Assembly (NCBI GenBank): GCA_024398435.1
Contig: JAKSJD010000004.1
Coordinates: 124,001-188,000, forward strand
Source: Bacteroidaceae bacterium
Lineage (GTDB): Bacteria; Bacteroidota; Bacteroidia; Bacteroidales; Bacteroidaceae
Reading direction: 5' to 3'
Length of the DNA: 64,000 nucleotides
Every line of letters begins with the position of its first letter. The first letter of the stretch is position 1. Shown in pieces: positions 1-7,632 of the stretch. Below the pieces are notes generated by a model that saw only the letters and a list, made by a program, of their open reading frames with translations, had not been told where the DNA came from and ran no database searches. The position numbers were made by a program, and so were the translations under genes.

Positions 1-6
1 ATATAT

Positions 7-52
7 GACTTTGCAAAAGTTTGCAACTCCCGATAAAATCTACAATTTAGGT
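7..52. repeat. Direct repeat flanking the GLPGLI/TonB cluster, left copy
   Basis: This copy begins GACTTTGCAAAAGTTTGCAA and ends in an ATAAAATCTACAATT block. A diverged copy in the same orientation lies at 6150-6209, with the two blocks separated by a longer spacer there. The pair brackets the GLPGLI/receptor/lipoprotein cluster. The rest of 1-203 shows no gene; it is the region downstream of the first GLPGLI gene. Confidence 0.55.
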
Positions 53-203
53 AGTGATATACTTAATGGCACTACAGTCTTTCTTCTCTCCGCTTTATCG
101 ACTTGTCACTTGGTTTATCCAAGAATTATCGATTTGAGCTAATCGCTTTGCGTTTCCATTGTAAGATGTGATTACCTTCTTTTATGTAGTTTAACTTATT
201 AAT

Positions 204-1037
204 CTATTCCAAGTCCAAAGGTTGGAAAGCATTAGGAGCCATATTGACAGAATGCCCATTGAAAAGAGGCCTTTTTTCATCTCCATCCTGAAAAATAGTC
301 ACTTCCTGAAGCATATTCTCATGAATGAGGCTCATTGGAGAATTGAGGTAAGTAGGGTCGGTAAGTGTCTTGTTGCGATACTTGACAAACTTGCTGCGAT
401 TCATGTTCAAGTCTTTTGGCGAAGAGCTAAACACGATTGGTACTGCTTTCTGCTCCAGAGAATGAAGTTCGAAACAGTGGATTCCATCTGCCTCTGCCTT
501 CACAATCAATCCCGGACAGCCATACAGACACCAAGGACCTGCCGTGGTTGGCACTTCTTCGGTGTACCATACCGTCCATTCCCTTCCTCTGACCTTTGCT
601 GTCGCTTTCTGGCACAGATAGCCCGAGATGGTCAGCGTGTCATCGTCAATCTGCCAGTTGATGGTTGTCTTATCCTCTTTGGTCAAATAGTCGGTAATGA
701 GAACAGTTTCGCGAATCGTCACCTTGTCAGCCGATGGATAACCAACATACACAGATGGTATGTTAAGTTTCTGCTCGTCTAATTCTTCCAAAAGATCCTT
801 TCTCGTTTGCTTCTCGGGCTTCATGGCATTCAGATAACCAGTGCTCCAAGTTGTCTTATTGCCAACCAACACAGCAAGGCGGTAATGATCATCCACCTTT
901 GTGCCATTCTTGTCGGCAGTGTGGCAAGTGTAATCATAAGTCACAACAATGTTTGACGCATCGATTGAATCGTTTGTTTGTGCCATTGCCGAGAATGTCA
1001 TCAGCAAGGCAGTGATTAGTAATGAAATCCTTTTCAT
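204..1037 (-). CDS. GLPGLI family secreted protein (variant GCPGLI motif)
   Basis: This is a 277-residue exported protein of the Bacteroidota-restricted GLPGLI family (TIGR01200), whose biochemical role is not established. Residues 1-20 are a signal peptide ending SAMAQ. The hallmark lies at residues 173-178, but as GCPGLI, with Cys in place of the first Leu. It is preceded by the family block WTVWYTEEVPTTAGPW. The C-terminus FQPLDLE resembles the ends of paralogues at 1039-1950 and 4680-5594. It starts one base after the stop of the upstream paralogue, so the two are almost certainly co-transcribed. The family assignment is firm; the Cys substitution may mark functional divergence, and no function is assigned. 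Confidence 0.85.
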   Translation of the reverse strand: MKRISLLITALLMTFSAMAQTNDSIDASNIVVTYDYTCHTADKNGTKVDDHYRLAVLVGNKTTWSTGYLNAMKPEKQTRKDLLEELDEQKLNIPSVYVGYPSADKVTIRETVLITDYLTKEDKTTINWQIDDDTLTISGYLCQKATAKVRGREWTVWYTEEVPTTAGPWCLYGCPGLIVKAEADGIHCFELHSLEQKAVPIVFSSSPKDLNMNRSKFVKYRNKTLTDPTYLNSPMSLIHENMLQEVTIFQDGDEKRPLFNGHSVNMAPNAFQPLDLE

Positions 1038-1038
1038 A

Positions 1039-1950
1039 TTATTTCAATTCTAATGGTTGATATTTGTGTCCCTTTGCAGGTACGAACAATCCACCTATGA
1101 AATTGTAGTTTTCGTCTTTTCCGTAGGTAACAACGATTTGCTTCGGTCCTGTCATATAGAATTGAGGGTCGGTCAGGTATTGGCGGTTGCCGAATACATT
1201 GTTTTTGTGTTTCAACATTTGTTCATAGGAAGATTTTCCATAAGGAACAAAGATTTTTTCGAAATGGAGTGACTCTGTATTGAACTTCTCTGTAATTGAA
1301 CCACTTGAATATGTGATAGGCACTGATTCCTGATAGAGAGCTATAAGTCGGAAGGTATGGATGCCTTCTTCATCGGTAGCAAAGGCAATCAAGCCTGGCA
1401 ATCCTTGCAACTTCCAAGGACCTGCTACAGTTGGAATGTCTTCTGTATAAAGCACATTCCACGTCTTGCCACGGAATTCTCCATTGGCTTTCTGGCACTG
1501 ATAACCACAAACGGAGTCGCTTCCTTCCACGATGGTCCATGTAGGTTTCTCTGTATCCTCTGTCACCTCATACCGAAGTGGCGGAATGGATTCGAGAATG
1601 ATGGTCTTGCCCTCCGGATAGCCAACCGTTGTTGTAGCTATGTGCATCAAGGCTTCGTTCTTCATGAAATAGCTCTTGTCCCATCCGAGTTCTTCGTCAC
1701 GTTCTACTTGAATGAGGTAACGCTCATAGGCCCATGTTTTCCAAATTCCGTCGCCTACTTGAAGGGCAAGTCGGGCGGAATCGGTCACGGCTTCTCCTTT
1801 TTCGTCAGTCGTGTTGATGGTGTACTGATACACTGCGGTGAACTTTGTCTGACACAAAGTATCTACTTTTTCTTTTTCCTTGGATGGCATTTGTGCCATT
1901 GCTGAAAGAGTCATCAGCAAAGCTGAGATTAATAATGTTGCTTTCTTCAT
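1039..1950 (-). CDS. GLPGLI family secreted protein
   Basis: This 303-residue GLPGLI family protein has a signal peptide at residues 1-20 (ending SAMAQ) and a canonical motif at 183-188 within GPWKLQGLPGLI. The segment GEFRGKTWNVLYTEDIP is nearly identical to the paralogue at 4680-5594, pointing to recent duplication. It ends YQPLELK. It lies downstream of the TonB-type receptor gene, from which it is separated by a poly-C/poly-G hairpin, and is one base from the next GLPGLI gene. GLPGLI genes often sit beside carboxypeptidase-regulatory-domain outer-membrane receptors, and that context holds here. An envelope function is likely by inference; the molecular role is unknown. Confidence 0.88.
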   Translation of the reverse strand: MKKATLLISALLMTLSAMAQMPSKEKEKVDTLCQTKFTAVYQYTINTTDEKGEAVTDSARLALQVGDGIWKTWAYERYLIQVERDEELGWDKSYFMKNEALMHIATTTVGYPEGKTIILESIPPLRYEVTEDTEKPTWTIVEGSDSVCGYQCQKANGEFRGKTWNVLYTEDIPTVAGPWKLQGLPGLIAFATDEEGIHTFRLIALYQESVPITYSSGSITEKFNTESLHFEKIFVPYGKSSYEQMLKHKNNVFGNRQYLTDPQFYMTGPKQIVVTYGKDENYNFIGGLFVPAKGHKYQPLELK

Positions 1951-1983
1951 ATTTATATATTATTTATGAGTTTGCTTTTTAGT

Positions 1984-2016
1984 CCTCCCCCCTTGGGGGG
2001 ATAAGAGGGGGGCTTG
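1984..2016 (-). repeat. Poly-C/poly-G hairpin repeat, copy 1
   Basis: A C-run, a two-base centre and a G-run are followed on plus by GATAAGAGGGGGG; read on minus it starts AAGCCCCCCTCTTATCC. It lies directly after the stop of the receptor gene at 2021-4600 and may act as a terminator or mRNA 3' stabiliser. Related copies are at 4640-4672, 6025-6054, 6955-6985, 39434-39477 and 43014-43044. Confidence 0.7.
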
Positions 2017-2020
2017 GTCC

Positions 2021-4600
2021 TTATTTCTTCACCAGATTCAGTTTGCAGGTGAGCATGATGGTGCGACCGATGAGATGGCAATCCATCGTGTAGCGGTCGG
2101 TGGCATTGAATGTGGTGTAGCGATAGTGGCGCGTGTTGAGCAGGTTGTTGAGCGAGAGTTTCCACACGGCTCTGCTGGCCTTGTACTGTACCGAAGCTGA
2201 GAGAAGACTGAAGTTTTTGTACTGGTTGTCGGTTATCTGTGAGCGTACGAAGTCGTAACTTCCCTTGATTTCGATTTTGTCGATTGGGAACACTGAGAGC
2301 GAAAGGCTTGCATTCTCTCCGTCGGTAGTTCTGTGATTGCCTGTCCACCATGTGTAGTTTCTCGAATATTGTCCGTTGGCTCCTATTTCCATCCATGGAA
2401 GGGGTGTGACGGTGGCTTGTCCTTTGAAGGAATATGAGTTGCCGTAGGTGGTGACGACCTTGCCTTGGCTCATCGATTCGCTGCTCCCCCATGAACCGCT
2501 GGCTGTGAATTGCAGTTTGGTAGAGAGTGTGAGCAGATTCTTCGAGATGCTCAGGTTGGCGTTGGCGTTCTTTGTGTGGCTGTCGCGGAAGATTGAGGCT
2601 GTAGAGGTCGATTCTTCGTCGACATATTGCGAACTGAGTACATTTCGCTTGCCTTGTGTCCATCCCGCATCGGCAGTGAGGGTGAAATAGCTGAATGGTA
2701 TTTGGTAGGTGTATGACAGACTGGATGCCCATACCTGATTCTTGCCTATCACTCCCGATGCCATTGATGTGGTGCGGTAGTTGGTTTGCACGGGAGTGGT
2801 GAGCAGGTCGAGAATGTCGCCCACCGAGTTGTATATGGCTGAATGGAAGCTCATCTCGGATGTTCCGCTGAAGGTGTAGCGGAAGGAGAGGCGTGGTTCG
2901 GCAAAGAGTTCCGACATGGTTGTCTTCTTATCATCGAACCGAGAGCGATACATCATGTTTCTCCATTGCAAATTTGCTCCAATGCTCATGTATATTTTGC
3001 CAGATGGCGAGCGCCAATCGGTGCTTGGCGAAGCCCAAGGCGTGACGACCCAACCATCCAGTCGCTGGCCGAGGATGGCATCGTCGGGGGCGTGGAGTGA
3101 TGTTTCTATCATGTTGTAGTAGGCAGTAAGGTTGACGGGCAGGGAGATGCGCCACTTGCTGCCGAGCCGAATGGTGAACGATGTGCTGTGGTCGGTAGTG
3201 ATAGTGGTGCTTTGGCCTGTTTGCGATATGCTGTTCATGTTGAGGCATACTTTCGGTGCGCGGACGAATTCGATGTTGGAATTGAACGAGAGCTTGTTCT
3301 CGCCCATCCTGACCGTGCTTGCCAAATAATTGGAGATGGCCAATTGGGTTGCCTTTCGATTTTGATTGTTCACATCGGTGGCAATCACTGGGCATTCGTT
3401 TTCTTCAAACTGTGCCTTCATGTTCACTCTGTCCATGAAATAGCGGTCGTTGCCGTTGTTCTCATACCTTGCCTCAATCATTGGCCGATGCAGGCGTGTG
3501 TGAGGTCGGTTTTCCTCGTTGATGCTGATATTCTGGCCGTCGGCAAAATAGAGGGTGTTGGTGGATGACGAACTGTTGTAGTCTTCATAGGCATAGTCGG
3601 CATTCATTCTTACTTGGCGGTCGCTGTCCATCTTTTCGATGCCATTGAGCGAGGCATAGGCATTGGTTTGGTACAGGTATTCGCCAAGAGGCGGACGGGC
3701 AGAATTCCATTTGCCCAGTTTGTCGGTGGCGAGAGTGCTGATGTCATTGTTGCCGAAGTGGTCGATGATGTCGTACGAACCGAAATTGCCGTGGTTGCTG
3801 CCTTTGGCCGAACCGAGCAACTGGAAATTATCTGTGAACATCATGCCAGTGAGTCCAAGTGCATAGAGAGGGTCGTCTTCGCGAAGTCCGATGCCGGCTG
3901 CGGGTTGACCGAATGGCTTGAACTTGGCCTTGTTGCTGAGTTTCACGTTGAGGGCCACATCGTCGCTCTCTTCGTCGGCATCAATCTTTCGATGCTTGTG
4001 GTGCTTCATCACATCCACTTGAGTGGCATATTCGGCTGGGATGTTCTGCGTGGCAAGGTTGTATCTGCCTCCGAGCATGTCCATTCCTTCGATATAGAAA
4101 TGGGAGATGGCTTTGCCCAGATACTTTATTGTGCCATTATCTGTCACATCAATGCCTGGCAAACGCTTCAATCCGTCTTCAAGTGTGACATCGCCCTTGC
4201 CGAGAAAGGATGCGAGATTGTAGGAGAGGGTGTCGCCCTGGAAGATGATAGGTTGGGCTTGCACCTTCACTTCCTTCAGTGTCACTTGCTTATCGGTCAG
4301 CACCATATCCTGCTCCGTGGTCTTTTCCGTTAAAGTGAGTTTTACATTCTCCTTCTCATAACTTATATGACTGAATTGCAACTCGACTGCCCGATTTGGC
4401 ATTTCCCTCAATTCCAAAGTGTATTGGCCCTGTGCATTGGTCGAGGTGAAGGCCAATGTCTTGCCTTCGCTGACGCACTTTATTATCACATCGGCCACGG
4501 GAATATTCTTCAGATTTATCACTCGTCCCGTCACCTTCACCTGAGCCGAAGCGGAAAGGGCCATCAGCAAAGCAATGATTAACAAAGAAATCTTTTTCAT
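2021..4600 (-). CDS. TonB-dependent receptor-like outer-membrane protein with carboxypeptidase-regulatory domain
   Basis: This 859-residue outer-membrane beta-barrel protein has a signal peptide at 1-20 (ending SASAQ), then a carboxypeptidase-regulatory-like beta-sandwich at about 21-110 (VKVTGRVINLKNIPVADVII), then a plug-like segment at about 115-230 (LEDGLKRLPGIDVTDNGTIK). The remaining roughly 600 residues are amphipathic beta-strands ending LTCKLNLVKK. No SusD partner is adjacent, so this is not a classical SusCD pair. It is embedded among three GLPGLI genes and shares a near-identical signal peptide with them. Surface uptake or export of a peptide or metal ligand is possible, but the substrate cannot be read from the sequence. 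Confidence 0.85.
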   Translation of the reverse strand: MKKISLLIIALLMALSASAQVKVTGRVINLKNIPVADVIIKCVSEGKTLAFTSTNAQGQYTLELREMPNRAVELQFSHISYEKENVKLTLTEKTTEQDMVLTDKQVTLKEVKVQAQPIIFQGDTLSYNLASFLGKGDVTLEDGLKRLPGIDVTDNGTIKYLGKAISHFYIEGMDMLGGRYNLATQNIPAEYATQVDVMKHHKHRKIDADEESDDVALNVKLSNKAKFKPFGQPAAGIGLREDDPLYALGLTGMMFTDNFQLLGSAKGSNHGNFGSYDIIDHFGNNDISTLATDKLGKWNSARPPLGEYLYQTNAYASLNGIEKMDSDRQVRMNADYAYEDYNSSSSTNTLYFADGQNISINEENRPHTRLHRPMIEARYENNGNDRYFMDRVNMKAQFEENECPVIATDVNNQNRKATQLAISNYLASTVRMGENKLSFNSNIEFVRAPKVCLNMNSISQTGQSTTITTDHSTSFTIRLGSKWRISLPVNLTAYYNMIETSLHAPDDAILGQRLDGWVVTPWASPSTDWRSPSGKIYMSIGANLQWRNMMYRSRFDDKKTTMSELFAEPRLSFRYTFSGTSEMSFHSAIYNSVGDILDLLTTPVQTNYRTTSMASGVIGKNQVWASSLSYTYQIPFSYFTLTADAGWTQGKRNVLSSQYVDEESTSTASIFRDSHTKNANANLSISKNLLTLSTKLQFTASGSWGSSESMSQGKVVTTYGNSYSFKGQATVTPLPWMEIGANGQYSRNYTWWTGNHRTTDGENASLSLSVFPIDKIEIKGSYDFVRSQITDNQYKNFSLLSASVQYKASRAVWKLSLNNLLNTRHYRYTTFNATDRYTMDCHLIGRTIMLTCKLNLVKK

Positions 4601-4639
4601 ATTTTATAAGTTATGAGTTTGTTCTTGTATTGAATCTTT

Positions 4640-4672
4640 CCCCCCCCCCATGGGGGGATAAGAGGGGGCTTT
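4640..4672 (-). repeat. Poly-C/poly-G hairpin repeat, copy 2
   Basis: Ten C residues, AT, six G residues and ATAAGAGGGGG on plus make the same element as at 1984-2016. It sits between the GLPGLI gene at 4680-5594 and the receptor start at 4600, just downstream of the GLPGLI stop. Confidence 0.7.
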
Positions 4673-4679
4673 GGATTTC

Positions 4680-5594
4680 CTATTCCAACTCCAAAGGTTG
4701 ATACGTGTGAGCTTTGTCGAGCACGGTTACTCCATTTATTACATTTGCTCTTGGCGTGCAATCATCATTGAGGATGGTGCAATCAAGATCGTTTGGACCC
4801 AGTTCAGGAAATGAGAACTTTGGGTTGCTCGCATAAACCTTCGAACCAATTGTTTTCTTTCTCAAATCCATCATCTGCTCATGTGTCCGTTTCTGAAATT
4901 GTTTTGTAACAAGGCGGTTGCCACCTCCCGAAGATGGTACTGACAATACATAGTACTTTTCGTGAATGATAGGCAGCGAATCGTTGTAGAGTGCAACGAA
5001 TTTGAAGATGTGGGTGCTGTCATTGTCTGCTGCATGTGTTATCAAGCCTGGCAATCCATGTAGCTTCCAAGGTCCTGCCGTTGTTGGAATGTTTTCGGCA
5101 TAAAGCACATTCCACGTCTTGCCGCGGAACTCTCCTGTTGCGCGTCTGTAATCATATCCTGAGTCTATATCTGCTTCATTCAATGTCCATTCGATGGCCT
5201 CCTTGTCTTCAACGGTTTCATAACAATAGGGAGCAATGGCTTCGTGGATTGTACGCTTTCCTTCCGGATATCCACTCACAATGGTCTCGATATGCATCAG
5301 GGCCTCTTGATGCAAGACATCCCAAAGGTGTTCTTTGTTGTGGTCTTTAACTGGGAGAAATCGCATGTATGGCGTACACTTCCAATAGCCTTCACCAACT
5401 TGCAGGGCAAGCAAGATTGTGTCGGTCACGGCCTTTCCCGTATGGTCGGTGGTACGGATGGTATAGTCGTAGACGGCCGTGAATTTCGACATGCCGACAG
5501 TGTCCAACGCCATTTCAAAATCTTCACTGTAGGTCTGTGCGTTTGCTGAGAATGTCATCAGCAAAGCAGCGAATAATAAAGAAATCTTTTTCAT
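4680..5594 (-). CDS. GLPGLI family secreted protein
   Basis: This 304-residue GLPGLI family protein has a signal peptide at 1-20 (ending SANAQ) and the canonical motif at 180-185 in GPWKLHGLPGLI. The C-terminus is YQPLELE. It is the closest paralogue of the product of 1039-1950 (shared FRGKTWNVLY, QVGEG/DG and HTF/HIFKF blocks). It lies upstream of the receptor gene on the same strand, about 80 bp away across a poly-C/poly-G hairpin, and downstream of a small lipoprotein gene. The layout GLPGLI-receptor-GLPGLI-GLPGLI suggests expansion around one receptor. The function is unknown; the family call is firm. Confidence 0.88.
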   Translation of the reverse strand: MKKISLLFAALLMTFSANAQTYSEDFEMALDTVGMSKFTAVYDYTIRTTDHTGKAVTDTILLALQVGEGYWKCTPYMRFLPVKDHNKEHLWDVLHQEALMHIETIVSGYPEGKRTIHEAIAPYCYETVEDKEAIEWTLNEADIDSGYDYRRATGEFRGKTWNVLYAENIPTTAGPWKLHGLPGLITHAADNDSTHIFKFVALYNDSLPIIHEKYYVLSVPSSGGGNRLVTKQFQKRTHEQMMDLRKKTIGSKVYASNPKFSFPELGPNDLDCTILNDDCTPRANVINGVTVLDKAHTYQPLELE

Positions 5595-5630
5595 ATAATT
5601 TGACTATTTGGTCATTTGATTATTTGGTGG

Positions 5631-5987
5631 TCACTCGCTAACTCTCATTACGGAGCCAATGCCGAATCCTCCTTTCACGGCAGAAATAGCGAGTATGGCC
5701 ATTCCTGGGCGATGTGCCTTTGCCAAACCGTCTTGTGTTATTGACACAATGGTTGAAGAGTCTGAACTAAATACCAAGGTTGTGTCTACGGCATTTTTAG
5801 GGAAAGCGTAGGCATAGAATTGGATACTATCACCCACCTTCATGTCGTGAATACTCGTCAGATTCGTGGCAATGGAATCTATATAGATTTTGCCATCATT
5901 CGGTTCATACGGAAGTTCACTGCTACATCCAAATAAAGTGGATGATAAAAGACTAGCAGCTAAAACTACAAATATTGCTTTCTTCAT
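5631..5987 (-). CDS. Small lipoprotein with bacterial Ig-like (Big_2-type) domain
   Basis: This 118-residue predicted lipoprotein has an N-terminal hydrophobic segment with lipobox LFGCSS, acylation expected at Cys21. The mature part resembles a single Ig-like Big_2 domain: it contains KVGDSIQFYAYAFPKNA, then VFSSDSSTIVSITQDGLAKAHRPGMAILAIS, split here as VFSSDSSTIVSITQDG and AKAHRPGMAILAIS, the usual value-then-context pattern. Such domains mediate surface adhesion or act as spacers. It is the first gene of the GLPGLI/receptor cluster, 36 bp before the GLPGLI gene, with a TATTTGG-rich simple repeat in the gap. The partner is unknown. Confidence 0.75.
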   Translation of the reverse strand: MKKAIFVVLAASLLSSTLFGCSSELPYEPNDGKIYIDSIATNLTSIHDMKVGDSIQFYAYAFPKNAVDTTLVFSSDSSTIVSITQDGLAKAHRPGMAILAISAVKGGFGIGSVMRVSE

Positions 5988-6024
5988 ATTATATGAATTT
6001 TGAGTTAGTTCTTGTATAGAATCT

Positions 6025-6054
6025 TCCCCCTATGAGGGGGACAGGAGGGGGGCT
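6025..6054 (-). repeat. Poly-C/poly-G hairpin repeat, copy 3
   Basis: Five C residues, TATGA, five G residues, then ACAGGAGGGGGGCTT on plus. It is a diverged member of the family and lies upstream of the lipoprotein gene start at 5987. Confidence 0.65.
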
Positions 6055-6149
6055 TCTCTTTTTTCTCCGACAAATTTACTATAATTCATTCATTCGGGCA
6101 TCATGTTTTAGTTTGCAAAACTTTGCATTTAAAGAATTGCAAAGAAAAT

Positions 6150-6209
6150 GACTTTGCGAAAAGTTTGCAAAACCTTATGCCCTCCCCCCAATAAAATGTA
6201 TAATTCGGT
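6150..6209. repeat. Direct repeat flanking the GLPGLI/TonB cluster, right copy
   Basis: GACTTTGCGAAAAGTTTGCAA followed by an ATAAAATGTATAATTCGG block matches 7-52 in order and orientation. Neighbouring sequence from 6110 holds further TTTGCAAA words. Confidence 0.55.
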
Positions 6210-6243
6210 TGACAATTGATGATTAGACAACAGACAAAAAACA

Positions 6244-6348
6244 CCGATGAAATCGAAGTTTTTTAAGCGAGATTCGACGAAGTCAAATCGAGGATTTTAG
6301 CATTTTTATCAATGTTTTTTGCATTGTTTACTTTTTGTTTACTCTTTG
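6244..6348 (+). promoter_or_regulatory. Orphan operator-like segment with palindrome and 11-bp tandem repeat
   Basis: It starts with CCGATGAAATCGAAGTTTT, whose exact reverse complement is at 40665-40683 upstream of the membrane regulator gene. It ends with two 11-bp direct repeats, TTTACTTTTTG and TTTACTCTTTG (6327-6348), resembling the GTGTATTTTTC pairs at 40701-40722 and 43311-43332. No gene follows on plus; the structured repeat at 6505-7110 comes next. Confidence 0.35.
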
Positions 6349-6504
6349 TAATTATGTATAGTGATACTGACTCATCGACTATGAGTTCACAGAGAAATTT
6401 TAGTTAGGCGGAGTCAAATGAATATTTGACGGAGCCAAACAAAGAAAAGCCATTGGTGTCAATGTTTGTCATTGCCAAATAATATCATTATAAGAAACGG
6501 CATC

Positions 6505-7110
6505 ACTTCTTATAATGTTTAGGGTCATTTCTTATAATGTTTGACCTCTTTTATTATAAGAAATACACCTATTCTTGGACGAGCCAAGCGACAAGTCGAT
6601 AACCTTATAATGTTTTTTACTTTGTAACAATAAGTATGGAACAATGGTGAAACGGAGCGCGCTTCGTGACCTCTCGAAGCGCGGAGTATTGCCCTTTGAA
6701 GCTATGCTTCGTGAGGCTTCGGAACGCGGTGTTTTTTACCAAGATATTAGATATAAGATATCAGATACAAGCTATGATAAGCGGTTTTGCATTGCAATCA
6801 TTTCAGTAAAATCTTATTTTCTCAAAAACTTGTCAGCCTGTCAGTTTTGTTCATAACTATCTCTGTGTCTGTAGGTTAAGTGCTGACAACTTTTTGAAAA
6901 CCTGTCAGCAACCTGTCAGCCATCCTTCAGTTTTCTTCTCAAAACAACTAATCTTCCCCCTTTTGGGGGGATAAGAGAGGGGCTTTATTTTTCCCGGCTG
7001 ACAGGTTACTGACAAGTTACTGACAGGTTTTGCGAAACCTGTCAGCCATCTAATGCTCTGATATTCTGCTATTTATACCCCTAAACTGACAGCTGACAGG
7101 TTTTTCTCAA
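6505..7110 (+). repeat. Structured non-coding repeat, copy A (about 600 bp)
   Basis: In order it holds TTCTTATAATGTTT words in direct and inverted orientation (6508-6620), a hairpin CGCGCTTCG/CGAAGCGCG with the loop TGACCTCT near 6658-6683, a second GC-rich hairpin, then eleven copies of CTGTCAG or its complement CTGACA(G/A) split into two blocks by a poly-C/poly-G hairpin at 6955-6985. A diverged copy with the same order is at 42592-43170. No convincing coding frame runs through it. It ends 7 bp from the stop of the lipocalin-like gene. Confidence 0.75.
6955..6985 (-). repeat. Poly-C/poly-G hairpin repeat, copy 4 (inside structured repeat A)
   Basis: CCCCC, TTTT, GGGGGG, ATAAGAGAGGGGC on plus. 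The same element sits in the same place in copy B at 43014-43044, so it travelled with, or was already part of, the larger repeat. Confidence 0.7.
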
Positions 7111-7116
7111 AAACTA

Positions 7117-7608
7117 TTATTTCTTCTTATTTAACAGATATTGCTTGATGAGAGCATCGGTTTTGGCATTGCCTTGAGAATCCTTACACATTCGCATGAT
7201 ATAGTCGGTCAGTTCCTTTGGTGGGTTAGCAACCTTCTTCCATTTATCGTGGCGAGTCTTCCAAGTGCCTGTGAATGTGTTCTTGTCGACGAGATTAAGA
7301 TTGTCCTTGCGTCCCATTTCGGTGTATTGACCGTTCTTGAATGTGTATTTGCCATACTCGTGAGGAAGTACTTTGCATGTGCCTTGATTGGATGAAAGGA
7401 TTTCAGCACATGCATATTCTCCGTTTGCGCGATAAATCTTCACCTGGGTGTATTCATTTTCGCAAACATACTTATCCTCACCTTCATATTGAAACGATTC
7501 CATTCGCCACATACCGATGAGAGCCGATTCAGGTACTTTTGTCTGTGCCAACGCCTGACCAATGCTCATGACGGAGAGGGTGGCAATGAGTAAAAACAGT
7601 TTCTTCAT
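7117..7608 (-). CDS. Secreted lipocalin-like protein
   Basis: This 163-residue exported protein has a signal peptide at about 1-22 (ending QALAQ). The mature part looks like a lipocalin-type small beta-barrel: it opens LIGMWRMESFQYEG, the conserved G-x-W entry, and continues with alternating strands (GKYTFKNGQYTEMGR, TFTGTWKTRHDKWKKV). It resembles DUF4488-type proteins, but I cannot confirm the family. The last gene of a three-gene operon, it starts 24 bp after the stop of a membrane HTH regulator whose outer domain begins with the similar LKGMWTLSRIEYPSD. A ligand-binding role shared with the regulator is an inference. Confidence 0.65.
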   Translation of the reverse strand: MKKLFLLIATLSVMSIGQALAQTKVPESALIGMWRMESFQYEGEDKYVCENEYTQVKIYRANGEYACAEILSSNQGTCKVLPHEYGKYTFKNGQYTEMGRKDNLNLVDKNTFTGTWKTRHDKWKKVANPPKELTDYIMRMCKDSQGNAKTDALIKQYLLNKKK

Positions 7609-7632
7609 AATTCGTTTTCTTATTAATATGGT

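Noticed and set aside
6644-6856. Open frame of 70 codons in the structured repeat
   Set aside because: It runs through hairpins, has no conserved frame in the second copy and has no protein-like composition.
6505-7110. Insertion sequence or transposon remnant
   Set aside because: No transposase fragment, terminal inverted repeats or target duplication could be seen at either copy, so only a repeat is called.
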